Shown here: positions 32,147 to 41,446 of the stretch, in pieces
How positions within the stretch are numbered: position 1 is the stretch's first letter
Layout of the letters: each line of letters starts with the position of its first letter
NCBI RefSeq assembly: GCF_900106995.1
Contig: NZ_FNOK01000019.1
Location: 1-64,000 of the forward strand
Reading direction: 5' to 3'
DNA: 64,000 nt
DNA from: Saccharopolyspora shandongensis
GTDB lineage: Bacteria; Actinomycetota; Actinomycetes; Mycobacteriales; Pseudonocardiaceae
The notes under the pieces: model-generated
The model's input: only the letters and a program-made list of their open reading frames with translations
Told to the model about the DNA's origin: nothing
Databases searched by the model: none
Program-made: the position numbers and the translations under genes

Positions 32147-33160
32147 TCAGCCGGGTCCGTTCATGACTCCGAATTCCAGTGCCGTCCGCCCGTCCGCGAC
32201 CGGAACCGAGTCGCGGAGGACGAGTCCGCAGTCGGCAGCCAGCTCGGCCAGCTCGTCGACCGTGCGTTCCCGGCCGCCGAAGCACATCAGCATGAACAGG
32301 TCGATCGCGGTGCCGACGCCCTGCCGCAGCACCGGCTCGATGACCACCACGGTGCCGCTGGGTGCGGCAGCGCGGCGGCATCCGGCCAGGATCGTGCGGG
32401 CCTGCTCGTCGTCCCAGTCGTGCAGGATGTCGGACAGCAGGTAGGCGTCGGCCCCCACGGGCAGCGGATCGAAGAAACTGCCGGAAACGGCGCCGGCCCG
32501 ACCGTCGAGTCCAGCGGCCGCGAATCTGTCGTTGGCAACGGTAGCCGTCGGAGGCAGGTCCAGGACACGCCCGCGAAGGCCGGGATGGGCGTGCAGGATC
32601 GCGGCGAGCACGGTCCCATCACCTCCGCCCACATCGAGGATCTCGGAGAAGCGGCTCCAGTTGAAGCGCTCGGCGATCTGCGGTGCCTGCGCTTGGAACC
32701 GCCAGTTCATCTGGGCGTCGAACGAGCGCCGCAATTCGGGCCGGCTGTCGAGGTCCGCCCAGAAATCGCGCCCGTACCGGTGCGGGTAGGCGGGCGTACC
32801 GGTGGTGATCGTCCCGAGCAGTTCGACGAAGGCGAGTTCGGCGCGGCCGCCGGCGCTGTTGATGTCGAGCAGGGGCTTGATCCCGTCCGGAGCGTCCTCG
32901 CTCAGCTGGATGCCGAGGTCCGTGGGCCGGTAGCGGCTGGACTGCGGATCGAGTTCGAAGACGCCGATCGTGACCAGGTGATCGAGCAAGCGTCGCAGTG
33001 CAGGCGCCGAGGTCCCGGTCTCGGAGGCGAGTTGCTCGGCCGTCGCTCCCGCGCTCCCCGCGTGCTCCACCAGGCTGAGCGTCGCGGCCACCCGGATGGA
33101 CATAGGGGTGGCCAGATCGGCCATGCCGCGAATCGACGGTGCTGCCGTTGGTAGGTCCAT
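32147..33160 (-). CDS. SAM-dependent O-methyltransferase (Methyltransf_2 family)
   Basis: A 337-residue protein. An N-terminal dimerisation winged-helix domain (ATAEQLASETGTSAPALRRL, then LDHLVTIGVFE) precedes the AdoMet domain with EILDVGGGDGTVLAAILHAH, a VLDLPPT acidic loop, and a general-base His in LSDILHDWDDEQAR. This is the layout of plant-caffeate/tetracenomycin-type O-methyltransferases acting on phenolic natural products. ATG 33160 is used; ATG 33124 is possible. No biosynthetic partners flank it. Confidence 0.88.
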   Translation of the reverse strand: MDLPTAAPSIRGMADLATPMSIRVAATLSLVEHAGSAGATAEQLASETGTSAPALRRLLDHLVTIGVFELDPQSSRYRPTDLGIQLSEDAPDGIKPLLDINSAGGRAELAFVELLGTITTGTPAYPHRYGRDFWADLDSRPELRRSFDAQMNWRFQAQAPQIAERFNWSRFSEILDVGGGDGTVLAAILHAHPGLRGRVLDLPPTATVANDRFAAAGLDGRAGAVSGSFFDPLPVGADAYLLSDILHDWDDEQARTILAGCRRAAAPSGTVVVIEPVLRQGVGTAIDLFMLMCFGGRERTVDELAELAADCGLVLRDSVPVADGRTALEFGVMNGPG

Positions 33161-33509
33161 GGCCCGAACCTATCCATGTCGACGGGCTGTGCTGACCCAT
33201 TCGACCCACCGCCGCATCTTCCAGCGACGGCGGCCACCGGGTGCCTTCTCCAGCGACCGATCAAGCCCCGACCATCCGGACAGGCCGAGATGCCGCCCTG
33301 GTTCACCCGGCGGTTCGGCCATTGTGGACGATGAGCGGAGGGACGGCACCGCACGGCGGGCTCGGGCTCGACGTCAGCGTCCCCCGTCGACCGTCGCCTG
33401 ACGGCTTCCCATTCGAATAGTGTTGCGCATCACATCCGACCCATGTCACGTCCAGGCCGCCTGCCCCCATCTGGTGGGCATCAGCAAGCGAGTCGAGGAG
33501 GACGCGACG
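33161..33509. other. Intergenic region without a gene
   Basis: The divergent gap between the methyltransferase and the FAD oxidoreductase pseudogene holds both promoters. I see TGTCACG at 33444-33450, resembling the -35 box of ECF41 promoters, but no CGTC -10 element at the right distance. No ORF with a ribosome site was found. Confidence 0.5.
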
Positions 33510-34730
33510 ATGAGCGCACGACAGGAGACCGGCACGGCGACCACGCACCGCGTGGTGATCTTGGGGGCGGGATACGCGGGCATGGCCGCGGCTATCCAGC
33601 TCGCGGCCCGAACCAAGCGGCGCGAACCAAGCGGCGCGAAGAGGTGCAGGTAACCGTGGTGAACGCGCAGGAGCGGTTCACCGAGCGCTTGCGGCTGCAC
33701 ATGACGGCGTCCGGCCAGCGGCTCGCCGAGCTGAGCATCCCGGAGCTGCTGAACGGCACGGGCACGCGGTTCGTGCAGGGCTGGGTGACGGCGGTGGACG
33801 CGGCTGCGAAGACCGTGCGGATCGACGACGACCAGGTGCTGCACTACGACACGTTGGTGTACGCCTTGGGCAGCGTGGCCGACACGTCGGCGGTGCCGGG
33901 GGGCGAGGACCACGCGTACACCCTCAGCAGCGCCCAGGACGCCGAGTTGCTGGCCGACCGGCTGGGGCGGCTCGGTAGCGGCACGGTGGTGGTCGGCGGC
34001 AGCGGGCTGACCGGCATCGAGTCGGCCGCGGAGATCGCCGAGCGGCACCCGGAGCTGAACGTCGTGCTGCTGGGCCGGGCCGAGCCAGGTGCCGCCATGA
34101 ACTCCAAAGCCAAGGCGTACCTGCACGCCGCGCTCGACCGGCTGGGCGTCCAGGTGCGCTCCAGGGTCGAGGTGGTGAAAGTGCTGCCCGACACCGTCGA
34201 ACTGGCAGGCGGGGAGAGCATCGCCGCCGACGCGGTCCTGTGGACGAGCGGTACGCGGGTGTCGCCGCTGGCGGCCGCCGCTGGGCTGGCCGTCGACGAG
34301 CGCGGACGCATCGTCACCGACGCCGCGCTGCGGTCGGTGGACCCATCCCGAGGTGTACGCGATCGGCGACGCGGCCGCGATCCGCCAGGGCTACGGCGTC
34401 ATGCACGGCACCTGCCAGGGCGGCATGCCGACCGGGGTGCACGCCGCGCTGTCGATTGACCGTGTGCTCAACGGCAAGCAGCCCAAGCTGTTCCGCTTCG
34501 GCTACTACCACACGCCGGTCAGCCTGGGACGAAACGATGCCGTGGTGCAGTTCACCCGCCCCGATGACAGCCCACGCCGGATCTGCCTGACCGGCCGCAT
34601 GGCCGTCCGGTACAAGGAGACGGTGACCGCCTCACCATGGCCGACCTACGGCCGCATGAAGAAGATGCCCGTCTCGGGCGTGTTCTGGCCCCGTGGGGGC
34701 CGTTTCACCCGTGTCCGGGAGGCCCGGTGA
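33510..34730 (+). pseudogene. NADH-dehydrogenase-like FAD oxidoreductase, two frameshifts
   Basis: ATG 33510 follows GAGGAG. Three consecutive frames rebuild one pyridine-nucleotide-disulfide oxidoreductase: THRVVILGAGYAGMAAAIQL (FAD Rossmann), then VTVVNAQERFTERLRLHM with VVVGGSGLTGIESAAEIAER (NADH site), then HPEVYAIGDAAAIRQGYG (flavin-binding Asp) to the end. The first break is a tandem duplication of 14 bases at 33609-33636; removing one copy restores the frame. The second is a one-base change near 34340. The last frame ends in a GTGA overlap with the ECF41 sigma gene. ECF41 factors are usually adjacent to an oxidoreductase like this, so the pair is natural but the enzyme is dead here, barring sequence error. 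Confidence 0.8.
33609..33636. repeat. 14-bp perfect tandem duplication causing a frameshift
   Basis: CGAACCAAGCGGCG occurs twice head to tail (33609-33622 and 33623-33636) inside the FAD oxidoreductase gene. Fourteen is not a multiple of three, so the second copy breaks the frame. With one copy the protein reads RTKRREEVQVTVVN smoothly. Confidence 0.9.
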
Positions 34731-35647
34731 CCGACCTGTCCGCCCACCTCGACCAGCAGGTGTTCCGCGAGCACCGCAACCTGCTGTTCTCCGTGGCCTA
34801 CCGCGTCCTCGGCTCGGCGGCCGACGCCGAGGACGCGGTCCAGGACGCCTGGATCAAGTGGTCCGCCACCGACCGCTCACAAGTGGCCGACCCCAAGGCT
34901 TACCTGGCCCGGATCGTGTCGAACCTGGCGCTGGAGCGGCTGCGCTCGACCCGGCACAAGCGGGAGACCTACGTGGGGCCGTGGCTGCCGGAACCGATCC
35001 TGACCGGCGGTGACGCCTCCGAGAGCGTCGCCGACGCCGAGTCGGTGTCGATGGCCATGCTGGTGGTGCTGGAGACGCTCAGCCCGCTCGAACGCGCGGT
35101 GTTCGTGCTCAAGGAGGTCTTCGACTTCAGCCACGCCGAGATCGCCGAGGTGGTGGAGCGCTCCGAAGCCGCCGTGCGCCAGTGCGCGCACCGGGCCCGG
35201 GAGCACGTGCACGCCCGGCGGCCGCGCTTCGCCGCGGACCGCTCGCAGCAGCGCAACGTCACCGAACGGTTCTTGGCCGCGGCCACCGGCGGCGATGTCA
35301 ACGCCCTGATGAAGTTGATCTCGCCGGAAGTGACGCTGTGGACCGACGGCGGCGGCAAGGTCCGCCAGGCGCTGCGCCCGGTCGTGGGCGCGGAAACGGT
35401 GGCCGGGTGGTTCGCGGCCATCGGCACCGTCACCTACCAGGGCATCGAACCCGCCGACATGAAGGCCGAACTCGTCGAGATCAACGGCGGGCCGGGCATC
35501 CTGTTCAGCGGACCGGACCGGTTGATCGCCACCGTCACCTTCGACTTCGGCGCCGACGGCCGCATCGCCGCGATCCACAACGTGGCCAACCCGGACAAGC
35601 TCCAGGCCATCGCCGGCGGCACCGCTTACGACATCGGGACGCAGTGA
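34727..35647 (+). CDS. ECF41-family RNA polymerase sigma factor with SnoaL-like C-terminal domain
   Basis: A 306-residue sigma factor. Region 2: VFREHRNLLFSVAYRVLG and DAEDAVQDAWIKW. Region 4: LSPLERAVFVLKEVFDFSHA, then EIAEVVERSEAAVRQCAHRA. The C-terminal NTF2/SnoaL-like extension carries the two ECF41 hallmarks, LWTDGGGK and NPDKL, which modulate activity and replace a separate anti-sigma. GTG 34727 overlaps the stop of the FAD oxidoreductase pseudogene (GTGA), so translation may depend on the reading of that last frame. It likely drives its own operon from a promoter upstream of 33510. Confidence 0.92.
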   Translation: MTDLSAHLDQQVFREHRNLLFSVAYRVLGSAADAEDAVQDAWIKWSATDRSQVADPKAYLARIVSNLALERLRSTRHKRETYVGPWLPEPILTGGDASESVADAESVSMAMLVVLETLSPLERAVFVLKEVFDFSHAEIAEVVERSEAAVRQCAHRAREHVHARRPRFAADRSQQRNVTERFLAAATGGDVNALMKLISPEVTLWTDGGGKVRQALRPVVGAETVAGWFAAIGTVTYQGIEPADMKAELVEINGGPGILFSGPDRLIATVTFDFGADGRIAAIHNVANPDKLQAIAGGTAYDIGTQ

Positions 35648-35701
35648 GCGCCAGGTCCGACCGTGACACGAGGCCGCTGTGCGCCGGGCCACGCCCTGTT
35701 T

Positions 35702-36247
35702 TCAGGTCCGCTGCCGGGCGAGTTCGGCCAGTGCGGTGACTGTCTTCCAGTTGCGGGCGGTGAGGCCGACCCCGAGCCGCTTCTCCAGGTAGGCGGCGGT
35801 GAGCTTGCTCCGGCCCGCCCCGGCCGGGTAGTGCAGGTAAAGCTCGCGGCCGGCCAGGTGGAGTTCTTCGGGCGCCCCGTCGGGCACGGCCAGCTGCGCG
35901 GCCTGGCCGGGGTCGGGTTCGGCGGTCAGGAACGCGACGTGCAGCTTGGCGTGGTCGTGCTGACCGTCCTGGAAGGGGTGGTGCGCGGCGATGCCGGTGA
36001 TCTCGGTGCCGGTGCGCACCAGGACCGGGGTGTCCACGCCGAGTTCGCCGGCCAGCCGCCGCCGCAGGTCCGCCGACAGCGCCTCGGGGTCGGTGCGATC
36101 GGAGGTGAAGACGACGTTGCCGCTCTGCAGGTACGTCGCGACGTCACCATGCCCGGCCGCGGCGACCAGGTCGCGGAGGTCGGCCATGGCGACGCGGCCG
36201 CGGCTGCCGAGGTTCACGGCGCGCAGCAGTGCGATGTAGGTGTGCAC
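35702..36247 (-). CDS. DUF1697 family protein
   Basis: A 181-residue protein with the standard DUF1697 opening YIALLRAVNLGSRGRVAMAD, then YLQSGNVVFTSDRTDPEAL, HHPFQDGQHDHAKLHVAFL and the C-terminal RNWKTVTALAELA. GTG 36247 gives the usual family length; an ATG at 36304 would add 19 residues of unlike sequence. The family is widespread and cytosolic with unknown function. It is divergent from a small membrane protein gene. Confidence 0.85.
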   Translation of the reverse strand: MHTYIALLRAVNLGSRGRVAMADLRDLVAAAGHGDVATYLQSGNVVFTSDRTDPEALSADLRRRLAGELGVDTPVLVRTGTEITGIAAHHPFQDGQHDHAKLHVAFLTAEPDPGQAAQLAVPDGAPEELHLAGRELYLHYPAGAGRSKLTAAYLEKRLGVGLTARNWKTVTALAELARQRT

Positions 36248-36306
36248 GGCGGGAATCCTGCCATCCTCCGGCGGGGTCGGACGGCTTGCTCCTAAGATGA
36301 TCACCC

Positions 36307-36693
36307 ATGGTCGTCCCTTTCTCAGCCCCGCTTCCGGTCGTCACGATCGGGGACATCGTGTGCACCCGGACAGAGGTCATGACGCCCTCAGGAACGGCCC
36401 CGGTGGGCGAGGTGGCGTGGACGTTCACCGACATGAGCCGCACGACCCGCACAATCCCGGCGTGGGCGATCGTGCTGTGCGTGCTGTTCATCTTCTTCTG
36501 CTTGCTAGGGCTGTTGTTCTTGCTGGCGAAGGAGGAACGCACCGAGGGCTGGGTGCAGGTCGGGGTGCAGGGGCCGCGGCTGCTGCACTTCACGCAGATC
36601 GCAGTGACCTCGCCAATGGCAGTCGCCGACCTCAACGCGCGGGTGAACACGGCGCGGGCGGTGTCGTTCCAGGCCGGACAGCAGACCCCCTGA
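36307..36693 (+). CDS. Small membrane protein of unknown function
   Basis: A 128-residue protein. A soluble N-terminal part (VVTIGDIVCTRTEVMTPSGT) is followed by one long hydrophobic helix (AWAIVLCVLFIFFCLLGLLF) with a positively charged exit, and a soluble tail (GWVQVGVQGPRLLHFTQIAV). No ribosome site precedes ATG 36307, so the mRNA may be leaderless. I do not recognise a named family. It is followed by 116 bp of non-coding DNA before the STAS terminator. Confidence 0.65.
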   Translation: MVVPFSAPLPVVTIGDIVCTRTEVMTPSGTAPVGEVAWTFTDMSRTTRTIPAWAIVLCVLFIFFCLLGLLFLLAKEERTEGWVQVGVQGPRLLHFTQIAVTSPMAVADLNARVNTARAVSFQAGQQTP

Positions 36694-36809
36694 TCGCGAA
36701 AACTATTCACGTACACCCCGAACCGGCCGAACACTTCACCAAGGCCTGGCAGCATGTCGCACAACACTTCGCCACCGACCGCCGCGTCCTCGGAACGACG
36801 GCTGACACC

Positions 36810-36838
36810 GCTGAGGCGCGTCACCCACGCGCCTCAGC
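36810..36838. terminator. Hairpin at the 3' end of the STAS gene
   Basis: GCTGAGGCGCGT pairs with ACGCGCCTCAGC across CACCC (12-bp stem). It overlaps the last codons of the STAS gene and faces the membrane-protein gene, so it can stop transcription from both sides. Confidence 0.65.
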
Positions 36839-37180
36839 AACCGCCTCCGCCGCCGAAGCCCGGCACACGAACCGCTCGCGCAGCCGCGTGATCGTCAACA
36901 ACCGCAGCACCGCACCATGACCAGGAACCACGAACAACCTGGTCCGCCGGTGCTCGGCACGACGCTGCGCGTGCAACAACAACTCGATCGCCGCACTGCT
37001 GGCGAACGACACCTCCGAAACATCCACCACGATGGCCTGCAACGCCGCGGCCGTCAGCCGCTGCCGGATCAACTCCGTCAGCCTGGGCACCGTGGACAGA
37101 TCGATCTCACCACCGATGCGCACCACCACCACGCCCGGCACGGGCCACTCCACGGCCAGCCTTAATGCGGACGTGCACAT
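36821..37180 (-). CDS. STAS-domain protein (anti-sigma factor antagonist-like)
   Basis: A 119-residue single STAS domain from ATG 37180. It reads VVVVRIGGEIDLSTVPRLTE, then LQAIVVDVSEVSFASSAAIE (the phosphorylatable Ser region), then RLFVVPGHGAVLRLLTITRL. Such proteins bind the anti-sigma kinase of a partner-switching module. No kinase gene lies nearby. The frame stays open upstream to 37615 (an ATG at 37261 and a TTG at 37615), so an N-terminal extension is possible, but that part lacks coding character. Confidence 0.7.
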   Translation of the reverse strand: MCTSALRLAVEWPVPGVVVVRIGGEIDLSTVPRLTELIRQRLTAAALQAIVVDVSEVSFASSAAIELLLHAQRRAEHRRTRLFVVPGHGAVLRLLTITRLRERFVCRASAAEAVAEARG

Positions 37181-37594
37181 CGAATGCCCGACGACCGGAT
37201 CGTCGGACGCGCGCGGCGCAACGATCTCGTGGCCCACGCTCACCCACGCGGCCGATGACATCCCGGATCTGGAGACGATCACGCTACCTCCCCTGGTTGC
37301 GTATCGACGGTTCGGTTGGCCACGGGACCGCGAACTCGCCGCTGCGCTCAACGCAAGGGGTACTCCGTGGCGGCTGCTCAACCGCACCCCCCACCGTAGG
37401 AGCCGCCGCCCGACCCGAACAAGGCTCGCCACGTTCGTGTGAAATTCGCTCCCGATCAGATGGCCACAAAGCTGCAACGAGCCAAAATACCGACCAGCCG
37501 GGCGACACACCGCCCCACCGCCGACCACCACCCAGTCGCACAGAGTCACCACGACCCGGCGTTCCGACACCCGCAACACGCTAAGCTCACGACC
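37181..37594. other. Intergenic region without a supported gene
   Basis: About 410 bp between the divergent STAS and kinase genes. An open minus-strand frame continues from the STAS gene but shows no family similarity or ribosome site. I see no strong hairpin or operator. It probably holds both promoters. Confidence 0.4.
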
Positions 37595-38128
37595 ATGCCG
37601 GCCAGCCCAGCCCAACGCATCGTCGTCTACGGCGTCACGGGATCCGGCAAATCAACCGCCGCGAGCCGCATCAGCCGAGCCACCGGCCTGCCCTGGCACT
37701 CCGTCGACGACCTCACCTGGGAACCCGACTGGATCCAGATCCCCACACACGAACAACGCGACAAGATCCACGACATCTGCACCCAGCAGCAATGGATCCT
37801 CGACTCCGCCTACGGCCAGTGGCTCGACATCCCACTCGCCCGCGCCGACCTCATCGTCGCCCTCGACTACCCCCGCTGGCTGTCCCTGAGCCGACTGCTC
37901 CGACGCAGCATCGCCCGCGTCATCAACAGGACCACCGTCTGCAACGGAAACCGCGAAACCATCCGCACCCTCCTCGCACACGACTCCATCCTGCTCTGGC
38001 ACTTCCGGTCCTTCCACACCAAACGCACCCGAATCCGGCAATGGGCCGCCAACCCCCACGGCCCCACCGTCCACCGATTCCGCCGCCCCAAGGACCTCAC
38101 CACCTGGATCGCCACGCTGCACCGCTGA
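37595..38128 (+). CDS. Adenylate-kinase-like / topology-modulation P-loop protein
   Basis: A 177-residue P-loop kinase-like protein. Walker A is IVVYGVTGSGKSTAASRI, followed by WHSVDDLTWEPDWIQIPTHE (substrate-binding segment typical of FlaR-like topology modulation proteins) and ARADLIVALDYPRWLSLSRL (Walker B-like), then an Arg-rich lid (RRSIARVINRTTVCNGNRET). It is likely a small-molecule or nucleotide kinase of unknown substrate. Its stop is 5 bp from that of the convergent HSP100 gene. ATG 37595 is the only good start after an AT-poor leader. Confidence 0.75.
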   Translation: MPASPAQRIVVYGVTGSGKSTAASRISRATGLPWHSVDDLTWEPDWIQIPTHEQRDKIHDICTQQQWILDSAYGQWLDIPLARADLIVALDYPRWLSLSRLLRRSIARVINRTTVCNGNRETIRTLLAHDSILLWHFRSFHTKRTRIRQWAANPHGPTVHRFRRPKDLTTWIATLHR

Positions 38129-38133
38129 CGCGC

Positions 38134-40674
38134 TCACCCGAACACGCTGTGCCTCCGAACCGGCTGCGAACCCTCCACCTCAGCACGCTCCACCGGCGCC
38201 GCATGCCGACCACCCGACACCGGCTCCCACACCGACGTCACCGACAACGCCAACTCCCCACCAACGACATCCACCGACACCTGATCACCCGCCGACACCG
38301 TGCCCGCCAACACCATCGACGCCAGCCGGTTGTCCAACTCCCGCGCGATCACCCGCCGCAACGGCCGCGCCCCGAACTCCGGCTGATACCCCCGCTCCAC
38401 CAACCAATCCAGGCCCGCATCACCCACCACCAACCGGACGCCCTTCGCCTCCAACTGCGCGCCCGTGCGCTCCAGCAACAACGACGCGATCCGCCGCAAC
38501 TGCTCCGCCCCCAACGGCCGGAACACCACCACGTCATCGATCCGGTTGATGAACTCCGGACGGAAGAACGCCCGCAACTCCTCCAACACCACCAACGCCG
38601 ACTCCCCGGCATCGGCCCCCGCATCCAGCACCCGATCCGCCCCGATGTTCGAGGTCATGATCACCACCACGTTGCGGAAATCCACCAAGCGACCCTGCGA
38701 ATCGGTCAACCGCCCCGCATCCAGCACCTGCAGCAACGTGTTGAACACATCCGGATGCGCCTTCTCCACCTCATCCAGCAACACCACCGAATACGGCTGC
38801 CGCCGCACCCGATCCGTCAACTGCCCCGCCTCGCCATAACCCACGTACCCCGGCGGCGCACCGACCAGCCGCGACACCGTGTGCTTCTCCTGGAACTCCC
38901 CCATGTCCAACCGCAACAACCGCTGCGCATCACCGAACAACGCATGCGCCAACGCCCGCGCCAACTCCGTCTTGCCCACACCCGTCGGCCCCAGGAACAA
39001 GAAACTCCCGATCGGCCGATCCGGATCCGCCAACCCGGCCCGAGCCCGCCGCACGGCCTCGGCCACCGACGCCACCGCCGCATCCTGACCGACCACCCGC
39101 GACCGCAACTGCTGCTCCAACTCCAGCAACCGCTGCACGTCCTGCGCACTCACATCCGCCACCGGAATCCCGGTCCGCGACGCCACCACGTCCGCCACGT
39201 CATCCGCGACCACCGTCGGCTCGAACACCGCCGACTCCCGCACCTCACCACCGCGCCGCAACCGCACCCGCGAACACGCCTGGTCCAGCAGATCCACCGC
39301 CTTATCCGGCAAGAACCGATCCGCGATGTAGCGCTGCGACAACTCCGCCGCCGCCGACAACGCACCATCATCGATGCGCACCCGGTGATGCCGCTGGTAT
39401 TTCTCCCGCAACCCCTCCAGCACCACCACCGTCTCGGCCACCGACGGCTCCCCCACCATGATCGGCGCGAACCGGCGCTCCAACGCCGGATCCTTCTCCA
39501 CGTGCCGCCGGTACTCCTCCACGGTCGTCGCCCCGATCAACCGCACCTCACCGCGCGCCAACGCCGGCTTGAGCATCGTCCCCGCGTCCATCGAACCCTC
39601 GCCCGCGCCGGCCCCTACGATGCTGTGCACTTCGTCGATGAACACCAGCACGTCCTCCCGATGTGCCCGGATCTCCGCCAGCACATCCCGGAACCGCTGC
39701 TCGAACTCACCCCGGTACTTCGCCCCGGCCACCATCCCGGCCAGGTCCAGCGACACCACCCGCATGTCCGCCAACGACCACGGCACCGCGCCCTCGACGA
39801 TCCGCCGCGCCAAACCTTCCACGATCGCGGTCTTGCCCACCCCCGGATCCCCCATGAACACCGGGTTGTTCTTCGACCGCCGCCCCAGCACCTCGATCGC
39901 CTGCTCGATCTCGGCATCCCGGCCCACCACCGGATCCAGCTTCCCGGCCCGTGCCAGCTCCGTCAGATCCAGCCCGAACTCGTCCAGCCGCGGCGTCACG
40001 CTCAACACCGACCGAGCCGCACCCCGATCACCCAACTCGATCGCCCGCGCCAACGCCCTCCCGGCCACGGAATCCGCATCCGCGGCCAACCCCAACACCA
40101 GGTGCCGCGCCCCCACCACGTCGACACCCTCGCCCAACGCCTGCTGATAAGCCCCCAACAACGCCCGCCGAGCCGCCGACGACAGCACCGGCCGGCCCGC
40201 CGCCCCCGAATCCTGCGCCTCCACCGCCGACCGCACCGCGGCCGCCAACTCCTCCACCCTTACCCCGGAGGACACCAGCAACTCCGCCGTCGCCGGCACC
40301 TGCGTCACCGCCCACAGAAGATGCGCACCGTCCAGCTCCCGGCTGCCCCAGTCCACAGTGGCCCGAACCGCCTTCGACACCACCTCGTGCGCCTGCGCAT
40401 CCAGCAACGTGCCCAACGCCAGACCGCGCTCCGACGCAGAAGCATCCGCCGACGTCCCCGAGAACACCTCGCTGAACAGCGAATCAAAGGCGGCAGAGGA
40501 ATCACCGACACTGCCGCGAACCAAAGGGGCCACCTCCACACGCACACGCAGGCCCCGCCTGCAACCGAACTCCAGCAGCAGACCAGCACGCAGCACCCGC
40601 AAGGCAGGACCGGCGCCCGACCGCCGACCCGCCAACGCGCCCACCAACGGCGCCGCGCTGATCCCCACGACCAC
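38134..40674 (-). CDS. HSP100/Clp AAA+ unfoldase (ClpC-like, no middle domain)
   Basis: An 846-residue protein with two AAA+ modules. N-terminal Clp_N-like repeats (SRELDGAHLLWAVTQVPATA; VVGARHLVLGLAADADSVAG) lead to D1 with Walker A GDPGVGKT (about residue 274) and Walker B VLVFIDEVHSI. D2 has Walker A GPTGVGKT (about 562), Walker B SVVLLDEVEKAH and an FRPEFINRIDDVVVF arginine-finger region. The ClpB coiled-coil M-domain and the ClpC UVR middle domain are both absent between SRVRLRRGG and RTGIPV. The D2 loop after TSNIGADR lacks the IGF/VGF/LGF tripeptide used to dock ClpP. It is therefore probably a ClpP-independent unfoldase or chaperone. The first 70 residues are atypical, so the start is uncertain. 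Confidence 0.85.
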   Translation of the reverse strand: MVVGISAAPLVGALAGRRSGAGPALRVLRAGLLLEFGCRRGLRVRVEVAPLVRGSVGDSSAAFDSLFSEVFSGTSADASASERGLALGTLLDAQAHEVVSKAVRATVDWGSRELDGAHLLWAVTQVPATAELLVSSGVRVEELAAAVRSAVEAQDSGAAGRPVLSSAARRALLGAYQQALGEGVDVVGARHLVLGLAADADSVAGRALARAIELGDRGAARSVLSVTPRLDEFGLDLTELARAGKLDPVVGRDAEIEQAIEVLGRRSKNNPVFMGDPGVGKTAIVEGLARRIVEGAVPWSLADMRVVSLDLAGMVAGAKYRGEFEQRFRDVLAEIRAHREDVLVFIDEVHSIVGAGAGEGSMDAGTMLKPALARGEVRLIGATTVEEYRRHVEKDPALERRFAPIMVGEPSVAETVVVLEGLREKYQRHHRVRIDDGALSAAAELSQRYIADRFLPDKAVDLLDQACSRVRLRRGGEVRESAVFEPTVVADDVADVVASRTGIPVADVSAQDVQRLLELEQQLRSRVVGQDAAVASVAEAVRRARAGLADPDRPIGSFLFLGPTGVGKTELARALAHALFGDAQRLLRLDMGEFQEKHTVSRLVGAPPGYVGYGEAGQLTDRVRRQPYSVVLLDEVEKAHPDVFNTLLQVLDAGRLTDSQGRLVDFRNVVVIMTSNIGADRVLDAGADAGESALVVLEELRAFFRPEFINRIDDVVVFRPLGAEQLRRIASLLLERTGAQLEAKGVRLVVGDAGLDWLVERGYQPEFGARPLRRVIARELDNRLASMVLAGTVSAGDQVSVDVVGGELALSVTSVWEPVSGGRHAAPVERAEVEGSQPVRRHSVFG

Positions 40675-40721
40675 GCCACCGAGCCCGCTCCGCGGAGCGC
40701 AGTTCGATCATCGCGATCGTG

Positions 40722-40737
40722 ATGTTGGCACCAACAT
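40722..40737. promoter_or_regulatory. Palindrome ATGTTGG-CA-CCAACAT before the HSP100 gene
   Basis: A perfect 7+7 inverted repeat lies 48-63 bp upstream of the HSP100 start, a suitable operator position. It does not resemble the HspR (HAIR) or CIRCE consensus. A second palindrome, GCTCCGCGGAGC, lies at 40687-40698. Confidence 0.45.
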
Positions 40738-40819
40738 ACTGAGAGGCCCGCAACAGCCGTGCAGCACCACTGCGCTCGCCGCGGCGCCGCACCGACAGTG
40801 TTCGCCCGCGCGCCCCGCG

Positions 40820-41224
40820 TCAGCTCGCGCGCTTCTGCGCCTTCTCGATCGCGTCGGCCAACCGGGTCAGCTCCTTGCCGATGTGCGACAGGCGCTCCGA
40901 CATCACGCTGGCGTGCCCGGACAGCGGACCGACGTGCCCGGCCGCCCGCAGCCACTCGGTCACCCCGCCACACCCGACGGCCATGCCCTCGACCGTCAAC
41001 GAGAACCCGCGCATGACCTGCTCGATCTCCTCGACGCTGTGCGGCACAGCGGGGTCGCGCAGCCGATCGCCTAGCGCGGCGGCGGCCTCGCCGACCTGCC
41101 ACGCCACCTCGGCCGAATAGCCCGACTCGCCGGAATCGGCACTCCGTCTCGTCCCCGACCGCCGAGGTGGCGTGTGCCTACCCGCCTGCGTCGGCGTGCT
41201 GTCGGAATGTCCAGCGGCAGTCAT
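40820..41224 (-). CDS. Hypothetical helical protein
   Basis: A 134-residue protein. After a low-complexity N-terminus the rest is predicted largely helical with heptad-like spacing (AWQVGEAAAALGDRL, HSVEEIEQVMRGFSLTVEGM, MSERLSHIGKELTRLADAIE). No domain recognised. It precedes the HSP100 gene on the same strand by 145 bp, with a palindrome between, so the two may be functionally linked but are probably separate transcripts. Confidence 0.6.
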   Translation of the reverse strand: MTAAGHSDSTPTQAGRHTPPRRSGTRRSADSGESGYSAEVAWQVGEAAAALGDRLRDPAVPHSVEEIEQVMRGFSLTVEGMAVGCGGVTEWLRAAGHVGPLSGHASVMSERLSHIGKELTRLADAIEKAQKRAS

Positions 41225-41446
41225 AACGAACCAATCAACCCGAGACGGACACCTAGCTCCACCCCGACGCGCCAGAAGCCCCCCGACCGGTGGCGCAAGT
41301 CCACCCGTTTCCCGGTTCTCCGCAGCGCAGGAGTAAGTGCCGCGAGGCTATCGCGTCGTGGCCTCGGTTGGTGCAGGTTGGTCAGGAGGATTGATTTTGA
41401 TCAACACTGAAATCATGAGAAATATCAAACTCAATGTTGTGGCAAG

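Noticed and set aside
33444..33450. TGTCACG as the -35 of an ECF41 promoter
   Set aside because: No CGTC element at about 16 bases downstream, so the match is half a motif.
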